55,225 bases of DNA from contig JAEUWP010000211.1 in the NCBI GenBank assembly GCA_018524725.1, forward strand, positions 1 to 55,225. The letters run 5' to 3'. This DNA is from Podaxis mareebaensis. Its lineage: Eukaryota > Basidiomycota > Agaricomycetes > Agaricales > Agaricaceae. Below, one piece after another: positions 23,687 to 35,019 of the stretch. How positions within the stretch are numbered: position 1 is the stretch's first letter; the number at the start of each line of letters is the position of its first letter. Under the pieces are notes generated by a model. It saw only the letters and a list, made by a program, of their open reading frames with translations. It was not told the origin of the DNA and searched no databases. The translations under genes and the position numbers were made by a program.

Positions 23687-25087
23687 ATGTCAATTGACTT
23701 GGACTGGCTCAAACTCGACGCGTCACTCGCGAACCACCTCGTCGACCTCCTCAATCGTCAACTCGACAACACCGAAAGACCCTCTTTTATTGGACCTGTG
23801 CAAGTAACGGGTCTGGATTTCGGTTCCAGTGCACCGGATGTGGAACTGGTAGATTTGCGGGACATTTATCGCGATTTTTTGGAGGATGACGATGAGGATC
23901 ATGGGCCGGTCAAGGTTACAGAGGGGGGGGTGAATGGAGCTAGCATGGAGGATGAGGATTTTGAATGGGTATCTAGGCGCGCGGGGGTGAGACGTGATTC
24001 GACAATCTCGGGAAGCGGAAGTCAACAATTTCTACCGCCACATGTCCGGCACCACGGGTATGGAGGCTCCGGGGACTATTTCTCTGCGGCTGCGATACCC
24101 AGCAACGATCCATGGAGTTCTGGCCTTAGCAAACCTCCCAGCCTTGCGTATGGAGTGCATTCACCCTATACTGGGGTAGATGTTCCTGTCTATCGTAGCC
24201 CTTCTCCTGCAACCCCATTCATAACGACACCGAGCCCTCCGCGAGGCCATCATCCACGGAAGACGCCGGACAGTGATGTAAATAGCCCAGTGGATGTCCC
24301 GCCTTCCACTGCTGCGCCTCACGCTCCTCCACATCCCAACATGCCACCGCAAGAGCCCCCACCCAACCCTCACCCCAACTTGCAGCTACATTTACATGTG
24401 AATTGGCACTCGAATCTACGCATATCATTACAGACATCATTGCTCATAAACTATCCATCGCCTATGTTCATGTCCCTCCCCATTAGGCTATCAATCACCG
24501 GCCTGGTGTTTAATGGAGAACTCGCCGTCGCGTACGAAGGCGAGAGGAAACGCGTGCATATATGCATACTTGATGACATGGACCCTTATGGACCCGCAGG
24601 TGCAAGAAGAATGCCGAACCCAGGTACAGGATCGAGTTCCTCCTTGAACTCTTCCAGTGCTGCGGGAGCTGGTGGAATCGCGAAAGATGGAAGCAACACG
24701 AGTACACCACCAGAACTCGAGGATTCCATCATTATGGGTGCTGCTGGACTGGGACTTGGGGGCCTCAACTCGTTGGGCGTTGGCAACGCGATGCTGTCAT
24801 CATCACACTTCAACGCGGGTCCTATCACTTCGGCGACTCTCGCGGCCAGCAAGGGCCCACTTGGGTATCATCCCGTGACTCACACGCGGCCGACAAAACC
24901 GGTACTACCGATTGGTCAACGGTTATTGCCTTCGATATTCATTGAGAGCGAGATTGGACAGGCGGATAAGCATGTACTGAAGAATGTTACGAGGGTTGAG
25001 AGGTTCATTCAAGATGTTATTCGGAAGACAGTAGAGGAGGAACTTGTATTTCCGAATTTTCATACTCTGGTAATGGGTGATGCCTAG
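23687..25087 (+). CDS. MDM12: Mdm12, ERMES complex subunit (SMP domain)
   Basis: A single open frame of 466 residues without an intron. The N-terminus (MSIDLDWLKLD, then LLNRQL, FIGPVQVTGLDFGSSAPDVE, LVDLRDIYRDF) is the family signature of Mdm12. The second half of the lipid-binding SMP fold is at about residues 232-290 (LQLHLHVNW, ITGLVFNGELAVAY), and the closing block (LLPSIFIESEIGQ, TRVERFIQDVIRKTVEEELV) lies at about 415-463. Long low-complexity Pro/Ser and Gly/Ala loops separate them, as is usual in fungal Mdm12. The protein bridges ER and mitochondrial outer membrane with Mdm10, Mdm34 and Mmm1 and takes part in phospholipid transfer. The ATG at 23687 is chosen because homology begins at its first residues; the open frame to the left has no earlier ATG. 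Confidence 0.93.
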   Translation: MSIDLDWLKLDASLANHLVDLLNRQLDNTERPSFIGPVQVTGLDFGSSAPDVELVDLRDIYRDFLEDDDEDHGPVKVTEGGVNGASMEDEDFEWVSRRAGVRRDSTISGSGSQQFLPPHVRHHGYGGSGDYFSAAAIPSNDPWSSGLSKPPSLAYGVHSPYTGVDVPVYRSPSPATPFITTPSPPRGHHPRKTPDSDVNSPVDVPPSTAAPHAPPHPNMPPQEPPPNPHPNLQLHLHVNWHSNLRISLQTSLLINYPSPMFMSLPIRLSITGLVFNGELAVAYEGERKRVHICILDDMDPYGPAGARRMPNPGTGSSSSLNSSSAAGAGGIAKDGSNTSTPPELEDSIIMGAAGLGLGGLNSLGVGNAMLSSSHFNAGPITSATLAASKGPLGYHPVTHTRPTKPVLPIGQRLLPSIFIESEIGQADKHVLKNVTRVERFIQDVIRKTVEEELVFPNFHTLVMGDA

Positions 25088-25505
25088 TTGACGGGGGGAC
25101 CCGGGTCCAATGATTACTCGGGCCATTCGACAAGGCTGGGAATGTTCTGAAGGCTGGAAATGCGGCTCTTCTGGGTACGTGTCTCTGATTAAGGAACGGC
25201 TGCATAGGAAGAATCCCCCGATTATGGTTTCCCCTAGTACTTACCACATGGGCAGGTGTTCAGTCGCCCGAACAGGAACAAGCTTCAGAAAATACTGAGG
25301 TTGTACATGACGTCCAGCAAAAGAGTGCTCAGTGGATTCAAGATACTGGAAGGTGCAGCACTGCTGTAGGCGTTAACGTTGTCCTGTAGATTGTGCCCAG
25401 TAGGCTTTCCCCGACTTATATATCCCCGAGCTTCGACTCACACGATAAATACAGCCAAATACAGCCCCACACAGCCTTCAGGGTCCGCGTCTGCTGCCTC
25501 ACACC
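25088..25505. other. Intergenic region upstream of NLR-A
   Basis: No domain recognised. Probably the 3' end of MDM12 and the promoter of the NACHT gene that follows. Confidence 0.35.
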
Positions 25506-28284
25506 ATGTTATATCCCCCATCAGAGGACATTTTCAATGCACAGCTGGTGGCTGTCGATACAAAATCCTCCACTTCTCATCTAGTCGACCTACCAGTCTT
25601 TAACGGGCGATCAATGAGATATGGTTGCCCATCGGTACCAACCTTAGTAAGTTTGCAAATTGACATCCAACTAAACAGATTCCCGTATGACATGCAATGA
25701 CTCAACTCAGTCTGAAACCTCATTCCAAACGCAGGATATACCAGTCCCGCCTAGTTTCTCTCTCACACCTCATCCTCAGGTCAGAGCCCAGGCCTACTAC
25801 AATGGATCACCCGCCGAAGACGTTCGAGATATCTGTTCAGCTGCTTTTTACGGGACCTCACTTTCCCCTTCGCAGTCGAGGATTGTGGATGCCATCGTAT
25901 GTCCTTTACAGGTTACCTCATTTCCATTTCGTGTAACTTTCATAGACACCAATCCCGTCAATGTCTTATTGCGAATCCCCAGTCAACAGATCGCCAAAAC
26001 CTCCGGTATGTCACCAATGACGCGTCACGATTACTGGCTTATTGCGGTGATAGATTGCAGCCGATATGCAACCGCGAGATCTTCTGGCCCCCCGAAGGAT
26101 GAAACCCTGCTACGACATTCAATCCTTAAAAGGTGCCCCAAGTAGCAAATATGTGCGTCAGCTATCAAACGTGAGTTACCCAATCCAATATTTTGCTGAG
26201 TATTTATTACTTCGTTTGGCTCAGGAAACAAGCTTAAAACAATCAAAACGTGATCATATCCCGGACAGTCTCTCTCGTGAACAGCTTTGTGGAGAATGGC
26301 CAAAACACTCCAAGGCACCAGAGGGACAGGCAAAAACGAATCAACTACTTGCCCTGCGAGAGGGTGAACCCCAGCTTTCGTCTCCCTATTCCAAGACTAT
26401 CTCTCGCCCGGATGGGCGACTGGACGAACCAAGGATCTCAGTAAGTCATCAGGCACCAATATCACCTCACCCATTACAGACATGGCCTACGGCTGCTCAG
26501 GTGGACCCTGTTCGGTTTCCCACAGGTCCCCCTCAGACTCGATATGACTTAAGTTCCCAAACGCCATACAGCCCCTTAAGATCATCGAAAGAGCCTGAGT
26601 ACAAAAGTCGCTGGCCAATCAATGCCAAGGACACTTCTAGTGTCGATTCGCCGGTTGACCCACAATTAAGCTTCTCGAGGATACTGGTACGTTGTTCTAT
26701 ACTCGGACAACCTTGCCAACCTGACGTGTCAACAGAGCACCGGAAAGCGCAAATCGGACTCGTCCCATGAGGCCGCTGGGCCCTCGAAGCGCCTACATGC
26801 CTCTGGGACGAAACCTGCACCAAACATACAGACGAGTAAGTTCCCGGTGGTTTCTCTATCAATACCGTTGTTTCATTGTTCGTAATATCCGTCGTTGCAG
26901 ACCGCGAGGGTCAACAGATTGGGCATTTAAATCATCTGCGAAACGTTAAGATAGCACTTACAGAATCATCACCTACGCATCCAGGTAGGCAACTCTGGCT
27001 GTCGGTCATTTCGTAACCTAACAGGTCTATATATAGGTATGCGACCTGATAGCTCAGAACCACGAACGGGCTACCCAGCTGTAGTTGCTGAGGCGCATAC
27101 TCGTACAAATATGAGGGCCGATCCTAGTGCTGCTGGACTCCGGAAGTCTGGGGGGACAGTGGGTACGCCAAATTCTACTACGCATTGGTTGTGCTTGTGC
27201 TTAGGTCAATGAATGGCTCCGTAATAGCTCAACCTACTACAGGATTCTTCCGTGATGCTCATGAATCCAGGCTAGATCATATGAACATGGTTGAAAGGAA
27301 CAACTATGTTCTAGACCGGTCCGCAGGTGAGGATCAACCATCGCCAGAGAGTTACTTCTCCTTAAATTACAACCATTAGTGCTGCAATGGCTCAGACCAC
27401 ATATTTTGCAAGGCGCCGAGTTCGATTCCCCTTACCGATATCCCCTTCCTTATAATCCTGAAACCCGCGCAGCCGTCATCCAGAAGGTTCATAAATGGCT
27501 AGATAGTCCCCAACCAGAAAAAAAGCTTCTCTGGCTCCGTGGTCCTGCGCGCGTCGGCAAATCCGCCATTGTCCAGACGCTCATAGAGAATCTGTCCAAT
27601 CGTGGGCGTCTGGGCGCTAGCCTTTTCTTCTCGCAACCGAACAAGCGCAATGACCCACGACGGGTCTTCCCAACCCTCGCATATCAGTTCGCCGTCAGGG
27701 ATCTATCTTATGCAACATATATCGCCGAGCTCGCGGCCAAGGATCCGCGGTCCCTCGGAATGGCCATGCGAGAGCAGTTCCGGCTTCTCATTATTGAACC
27801 TTTCGTGACTAAGAAGATTCGGAGTGGGTCGGAGGCCTGGGTTATTGCCCTCGATGGCCTGGACGAATGTGGTGGAGACCCCAACAGCGGACGGCACAGC
27901 GATCACGTCCAACGCGAGATTGTGCAGCTGATTAGTGAATTTGTCTCGCGATATCCTTTAGCCCCCCTCATCTGGATTATTTCAAGTCGCCCGGAGAGTT
28001 ATTTAAGGATTGTGTTCTCGGAAGATGATGTCAAATCTAGCTTCTGGGTGGAAGACGTTCCGGTTGATTCCGGCAAGGCCTATCGAGATTGGGAGGCGCT
28101 CTTACATGGTAGCTTTGAAGAATTCCCCGGACACTCTCCTGATTATAGGAACAAATCACTCTGGGCCAATAACGAGATATTCTCCGAAAATGCAAGGACA
28201 AATGATGTCCCTGAGCCTTCAAGCCTCCCACATGGCACGAAAACAGCGCCTATATCAAGTGCACAGACGAGTAGGCCTCGATGA
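25506..28284 (+). CDS. NLR-A: NACHT protein with long disordered N-terminus and truncated NACHT
   Basis: My model has ten exons: 25506-25646, 25711-25896, 25946-26005, 26054-26170, 26225-26686, 26736-26835, 26901-26984, 27037-27162, 27228-27326 and 27380-28284 (759 residues). All joins are GT..AG and in phase. About 450 residues are Ser/Pro/Arg-rich and of unknown fold. Then comes TTGFFRDAH, a short motif also seen ahead of the other NACHT domains here, QGAEFDS, and the NACHT core: Walker A GPARVGKSA, Walker B VIALDGLDEC, sensor WIISSRPE. The protein ends about 60 residues after the sensor, where NLR-B continues for ~400 more, so the winged-helix part is missing. NACHT NTPases act as switch-like oligomerising immune or cell-death regulators. 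The N-terminal exons are less certain than the last one. Joining to NLR-B is possible (see findings). Confidence 0.6.
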
Positions 28285-28381
28285 CTTTCCTTCAAGGTGC
28301 TATCAGCTAATATACCGCGCGGGTATTTTAGGTTATGAGCCTCAGCAAGGTGGATCTTCAGACTCTTTGGAAGGCACCAAC

Positions 28382-31075
28382 ATGGCCATTCCAGAATTGT
28401 CGCCAACTCACTCAGGTGTGCTGTTCCCCGTCCCAGGCCCTTGTAACCTAACCATCCATGTATACAGCCGTGCAATCTCATAACACACAAAATCCGGTTG
28501 ACTACCGTGATATGATGATTGAGGCACAGGCGTCCATGAATGCAAGAGCTTCTGACACTGCTGTGCCCACGGAGTTGGGGGAAACTAGGAGTATGTAACA
28601 ATCTTTCTTGTTGGGTGCCGTCAAATCAACGTACGATTCCGTGATAGGTCAAGCGAGCACCGTCCGATCATCAAAGGGTGCCCATGGAATTACGCTACAT
28701 GATCTGAACATGGTCAGCATGGACAGAACGACCCCCAGGCCCTCCCCCCTGGACACCCAACCACCCCCTTATTCTCCAGCGGGTCCGCTTGCAGCTCCAT
28801 TGACTCGACCAACTTGCACATTTACAGAACACTCGAACACTGGATTCTTTCAGGACGCCCACGACTTCTCAGTGAACAACTCAACATTTACTGAATACCA
28901 CACCAATGTACATCACCATACTCATATAGGCAACAAAAGCAATGGTAAGTAAAAGCTCACTTTGTGTTGTGCTTGTAATTGAGATTACCCACCAGCCATG
29001 CAAGAGCTTGCTGAACATAGTATTCAAGGGGCAGAGTTTGACTCGTCAGCAAGAGATCCGCCTCCCCGATGCCAACCTGGGACCCGGCAAACAATCATCC
29101 AAGATGTGGATGCATGGTTTCGCAATGGTGAGCCAAGGTTATCTTGGTTGTGCGGACCCGCCGGAGTTGGGAAATCTGCAATAATGCAAAGTCTTGCGGA
29201 AACAGCATCGGAGTCTTCAGCTCTTGGGGCATCCCTTTTTTTCTCTAGGCTCAGCGGGCGCAATAACCCCATTCACGTCGTACCCACTCTTGCCTATCAA
29301 CTCGCCGTTCGCATCCCAGGTTATAGGCACTACGTGTCAGAACTCATTGATCTCGATCCTACCATTTTTGGAAAATCTATGAGTCAACAGTTCCGGGTAC
29401 TCATTAGCGTTCCTTTCTCGAAGCCACACCTCTGCCAAGATCTACAGAAGCTGTTAATACTGATAGATGGATTGGACGAATGCGAAGACGAACGAGCTCA
29501 GTGCGAGTTAATATCGCTCATCGCGTCTTTTGTCAAGGCTTCCCCGGCATCTCCCTTTCTATGGATCATAGCCAGTCGTCCGGAATATCACCTACAAAAT
29601 GTCTTTAGGAGTTCTGAGGCTGAAGGGACGTTCGTGGTGTGGGATGTACCTATGGATGGGTCGGAAGCCTGTATGGATGTGGAGCGCTATCTTCGCAAGG
29701 GCTTTGACACAATTCGAAGAAGGTTCTCTGATATGGTCCCACCGGCGTCTCATTGGCCGTCTGAGCGACAGGTTGTAGCAATTTTAAAGGCCGCTAACGG
29801 CTTATTCGTTTTTGCTGTCGCGTTGCTCAAACTCATTGGTGGTGATTCCTCATACGGAGACCCTACCGATCAGCTAAATGCAGTTCTCTCTGCCCTGGAC
29901 AAACACAAGTCGGAAGGATGTGCCGAAAACCCGTTTGCTGCGCTGGATACACTTTATGCACATATTCTCTCAACCGTGCCCCTCACGTCAATTCCCATTC
30001 TGCATCAGATCCTAGGATTCTATATTCTCAAAGGGCATTCTCCGTCTGTTCCACTGCTTTTAGCGGCAAACCTCCTAGACATGCAGCAGAACGTGACGTA
30101 CAAGGCATTGCAGCGTCTTCACTCCGTCCTCGATATTCCACGGCCCAGTGACGCTCACAAAAAACCACTCCGGTTCTTTCACGCATCCTTCGGCGACTAC
30201 CTGACGGATCTCACCCGTTCCGGTAGCTTTTGTCTTGACATGGGCAAGCAGAGTATCAAAATAGCCCTATCTTACATTCGCAAATTTAACGTCATGTTGG
30301 AAACAGGTCCGTTTATTGAGTTGCTCGTTTCACAATACCTAACTCTTCGAAACAGGCAAAGGCCCGGCTGCCATTTCCCTGTCCTGGATCCATGAAGGAG
30401 AGAGTGGTCTGGATATGCAGGTCTTCAGGGAAGTGAAACAAAACTGGTATCAAGTTTTGCCCAAGATCTTCACAAAATGGGATCCACAACGTCATGCTGC
30501 GGAGTTGGAGGAACTACTCGATGCCTTGAAAAGGCTCAGATTCAATGCATTTGATGTTAGTGATGCTCTCGGACTTCTTAACATTGTCAATTGGATTGCA
30601 GGTGGTGTATGTCATAATTTTTCATTCCAACCAGGCAGTGATTCACCAATCTACTCTACTATTACAGTCGCTGCCTGCAATGTGGAACAGACTTGTTGTT
30701 GAAGAAGTTCCACTCGAGGACTTCAATCTTGATCGAGTTGACAGTATGAGAACCTCTGTTTACTATCGGACCAAACCAGACCGTTGGGGGTATTGGACTA
30801 CCAATGCTGTCACTGGTGACGTGGCAGGACCTCATACCAGTAAGCAGCACCAGCGGTACTTGGAGACACATCTCCTGTCCGAGCAAGAATTTTTCGAGGA
30901 TTTTCAACTCCTCAGAAAGAACCAACCGCCTCTGAGGGCCTTGATTGTTGGGTCGGATCCCTCTAAACATTGTGCCATCATCATATCTCCTGGAGAGAAG
31001 CAGGAAATCAAACCTGTAGTTAGGTATTACTTACCCTTAAAAGACGTGGGTCATGAAGGGCGGGCTGGAAGCTGA
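28382..31075 (+). CDS. NLR-B: NACHT-domain protein
   Basis: Exons 28382-28415, 28468-28590, 28648-28944, 28996-30306, 30356-30606 and 30668-31075 give 807 residues, near the size of NLR-C and NLR-D. Before the NACHT domain lies NTGFFQDAHDFSVNNSTF and a His-rich patch. The NACHT domain has GPAGVGKSA (Walker A), LILIDGLDECEDE (Walker B) and WIIASRPEYHL (sensor region), then ERYLRKGF and NGLFVFAVALLKLIGG, typical of the following helical part, and HASFGDYL. No WD40, ankyrin or TPR repeats follow; the C-terminus has instead a unique ~220-residue region sharing a weak pattern with NLR-C/D (RALIVGSDPSKHCAII). The start ATG is my choice (AACATGG); the reading frame remains open through a possible intron into NLR-A. 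Expected to be cytosolic; ligand unknown. Confidence 0.75.
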
Positions 31076-31838
31076 CGAAGGCCGGATATTGATAGTAAGC
31101 ATCTCAGTCTGTGTTCTTGGGTTTGCCTTACGGTGTATCTGTCATGACTCTGATTCTTAACTAAGCACAGAACTTGAGACCCAGTGAACCATTTATCACA
31201 AAAGGATTTTGGAGGACGTGAATGAGGGCATATCTCTTACGTACTCTAACCCCCCCCCCCCAATCCCTCGTATATCAATTCTTAGGCACCCTTAAAATAG
31301 CCATTCGTACTTGTTGGGTAGTTATACGACGAAGATGAACACGTAAAGCTCAAAAAAAAAAAGGTCCCAAAGAGGCTTGACGTTCGCACCCGACTGTCGG
31401 TCACACATCGAAGATGCCCTCTTCCGGGTGACACATCTTGTGCAGCATGGTGTTGAACGCTGCGTTAAGTGCAGATACATCCAAAAAAACCATCCTCAAG
31501 TACGCAAAATGGTGGAAATCTACGCGGGCAATGGTTATCTCCAACTACGGTCACCTATGACTTTACCAGGTTCAGACCGTCCGATTCCTCCAGGGAAGCC
31601 ATAACTAGTACAACTTGATGTAGTATACTACGCAAACACCGGAGTAAAGAATGTAGTAGAAAAAGATATTATATACCCGACAGCCATAAAACGTGACGTT
31701 CGTAAAATGCACGAGGAAGAAGGACAGGGCAAGTACATAAAAGAGTACAGAGAGCGGAGCAAGGGCCGACAGAAGAAAAATCCGCGAAATCAACCCCAAA
31801 AAAGTACGTTACATGACATTGACACAACCAACATGAAA
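31076..31838. other. Intergenic between convergent NLR-B and CDC4
   Basis: Converging 3' ends. It contains a run of C (about 31250-31261) and a short A-run near 31352, and a small open frame (31377-31604) without recognisable features. Confidence 0.4.
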
Positions 31839-34800
31839 TCACTGTCTCCGCCGTGCACCGTGCAACGGTCGTATACGCGGTCTCGTCGGCGTATCCTGAT
31901 ACGACGGCACAACTGGCAACGACCTCGAACTACTTGACCCGCTCGGCTGCGTATCGAACACATTCGAGCTTTCCCTGCCCCTGTCTCGTTCCCGTTCTCT
32001 TCGCCTGAGAGATGTCGATACAGATGATGATCGTGTCGATGACGATCTCACATGCCTTGTACTCCCACTTGCACTCGCATTGCCGCTCTCACTTCCACCG
32101 GCGGCCGCTTCATCAAGCCATCGCCCAGATCCTCCACCAGCATCCGTTCCGGCCCTAACGGCCTCCAAGACACAATCTTCATCAGAGTCTAATGCCGCTT
32201 GAGGTTGTTCTGCATCATTCGCGCCAAAATTAAAGAGTCTCCCTTGCACCATTCTCTGCTTCCCATGCCTAGTCGGATATGATTCAAGGGCATCGACACC
32301 CGTGATCCGCCCAGCAACCTCCAGCTCCGAGTACTCCGAATCCGAGGGCATAAGATCCTGGTCCATCGCATCTACATCCGCCTGTTCCTGTTCCTCATCC
32401 TCCTCCATGCCACTCACCACACTCCCACCCCTAGCCACGCGCTTCCCTGCTCTCCGCTCATACAAGGTGCTCCGCTTCTCCCTCACAACCTGCAAATCCA
32501 CATCCACATCCCCATCCACCTCAATATCCCCATCAACGCCCTCCTCTTCATCTTCACAATCACTAAACGTCTCGTCATCATATACCCCATTCGGCGGTTC
32601 CCCAATCCAATCCTCATCCACCTCCGTCCCAAAATCCCATACATCCAACACAGTTGTATCATTCCTGTTACTCGCAGCAACGCACCACCGGCCCTCAAAT
32701 ACGACCTGCCACACGCCCGTAATCCCAGTCAACAAATCCCTCACAACAGTTCCGTCTCGGATATTCCACATCTTGAGATTCCCGTCGGACCCAGAAAGGA
32801 CTTTGAATTCATCATGCTGGAAACAGGTTATTGCACCCGTGTGCGCCGCTAATGTGTGTCGGAGCTCGCCCGTGTCAGGATCCCAGATTCGGAGGGTCGA
32901 GTCTGCGGCAGCGGAGACGAGATATGAGGGTGAGAGGCCGAGAAGACCAACGAGTGAGGTGTGCCCTGTGAGTGTGTGTTGGCATTGGCCGTTAACGAGG
33001 TTCCAGACGCGCACGGTTCCGTCCATTGAGCCTGAACATGCTTGTTTGCGATCCACATCCAGTACAACGCTATATACTGCGAAGGGGGCTTAATCGGGGC
33101 AACGCTTGAACAAGAGAGAATAAACCAACCTTTCTGAGTATGGCCGACTAGAACCCATTTTTGTTCACCAGTGATGATATCCCAGATCCGTACAGTACAA
33201 TCATAGCTTCCAGATACCAACGTCCTTCCTCTAGCAGCCAAAGCTCGTACAGCATGATCATGACCGGGCAGATGTAAACAGTGGTACGGATTATCCTCAG
33301 CATCCTGACAATCACATGAGAATCCATCCCGAAAGATACACAGAAAGAACAACTCACTGGATCCCCTTCCTCAGTCCCAAAGCACTTGTATTCCGGCTCG
33401 CCAGGCTTAGGCAACTCCCACACTCTCAACGAATGATCCCTACTCCCCGTCACAATCAACGGCCTCTTTGGCCACTTCTCCTTCACAACCTCACCCGACT
33501 CCTTCACCACTTCTACGATTTCCGGCTTCACAATCGCCAAACACCTCACGGTACTCGTATGTCCACCAAACACGTGCGTGCACTTGCCTGTCGCCAGATC
33601 CCAAATCCTCACTGTCCGGTCCGTAGATCCAGACACAAGTGTGTCTTTACTAGCAGCAAGCGCCCACACACCACCTTCGTGTCCCTCGAGTGAGCGAATG
33701 AGTTCGCCCGTGACGGGCGAATAGATATGTATTGAGTGATCATCCGACGCGGAGATGATTCGGCCATGTGAGAAGAGGAGGCAGGTGACGACAGAAGAAC
33801 CGTGCGCCGAGAAGCTGATATGCTTTGGGTTGACGTTCTCAACCCAACGTGTTCGGGTCAGGTGTCGAGATTTGAAGAGGATCTTATAGGGATGGGGGAG
33901 GGGTAGAGATTTGGGTATGTTGGTGTTCGAGCCGGTGGGAGGAGTGGCAATATTTTGTTGAAGTTGTCTGCGACGTGCATAGATCGAGTTAGCGAATGCA
34001 TCTTCGGAGTTGCCACCGAACCAGATTTTCGTGCTCTTAAGAAGGTCACGCCAGAGGACTGCATCGGAATCAATGATGGCTCTCCAAGCCTTGGAGACTC
34101 GTGATGCACGAGCGAGGGTGGGGAATGGGAGGTAACTGAGGATGTGGGAGACGAGTTCCGGGGGGAGGAGCGTGAGGAAATCGCGAGCCAATGTTGGTGT
34201 GAGGACGGAGTGGAGGGTTCGGAGTACAGGGAGGGGTGAATGGCGTAAAAGCGTAAGAAGGAAGTGCGATTGCAACTGCGGCGGGAGACTCGAGAAATGA
34301 CTCAGTAGGGAGGGGAGAGCCAGGAGGGTCGTGAGTGATAGATCGGGCTGCAGAGGTGCTTGGCTGGAAGGGGGCGAAGTCGTTCCACTGGGGGGAGCTG
34401 ATGGCCAGATGGCTTCAGGGGGTGGAGAACCATGAGGAGAGGGTAAAGGTGAAGGAGGTGCCGCGGCGTTCATGGCTGTGGTAGAGAGCTGCGGAAGTGG
34501 TGCATTGCGTGCCTTCTTTCTGGGCGGTGCGGCAGAACCGACACTGGAAGTAGATTCGACACCTTCCATCATATTATCATCGTTCAGAGAGCGTTTCTTG
34601 CCAAAGCGTTCAACGGCTTCCACGAGGCCCACGACGTTGTTATTATCACCTGTCTCGTCGCGCTTAAGCATTCTCCATCCAGAGCCACCAACGACTTCCT
34701 GTTCTTCTTGCATCTCTGCACCACCGGCTTCACCATCATGGAAGGTAGCGCGTTGGCCACCCGGAAATACAAGGGGGAAATTACGGAGACTAGAGGGTAA

Positions 34801-35019
34801 TGTGGCATGTAAAAGGGGATAGTTCTTTGGGTCTTTTGGAGACGAGGGCGGAGGTAGAGGAGGTAATGGGACTGGCGCGTAAGTGGTTGTGGTCGTGGTC
34901 GTGGTGACCACTCTGTCGCGTTGTACATGAGGAAGGTCAGGCGATGAGTGATGAAGTACTCACGTGGTGGTATTAACGGATGGCTGGAGAACCAGCATTG
35001 GTCGTTGAGACGAGCTCAT
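31839..35019 (-). CDS. CDC4: F-box/WD40 substrate receptor of SCF ubiquitin ligase (Cdc4)
   Basis: Four exons on the minus strand, 35019-34964, 34912-33358, 33304-33130 and 33076-31839, give 1007 residues. An F-box lies at about residues 265-310 (LPPELVSHILSYLPF, WRAIIDSDAVLWRDLL). WD40 repeats run from about 386 to 745, with clear blades such as LVSGSTDRTVRIWDLATG, IVTGSRDHSLRVWELP, LVSGSYDCTVRIWDIITG and CSGSMDGTVRVWNL. F-box and propeller sit at nearly the same positions as in yeast Cdc4, and the insert between blades ending ELPKPGEPEY..NPY is also Cdc4-like. The protein recruits phosphorylated targets, such as CDK inhibitors and regulators, to the SCF complex for degradation. Unlike yeast Cdc4 there is a ~260-residue tail, first very acidic and then Ser/Arg-rich. 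The donor of intron 3 (GTTGGT) is weak. Start: MSSSQRPM at the first exon. Confidence 0.9.

Noticed and set aside
26441..26479. A 39-nt intron in NLR-A
   Set aside because: Has GT and AG ends but is shorter than every other intron here and reads through in frame, so it was kept as coding.
32302..33093. Plus-strand frame opposite CDC4
   Set aside because: Antisense shadow of the acidic tail and WD40 exons; Ser/Thr-rich because of complementarity to Asp/Glu codons.
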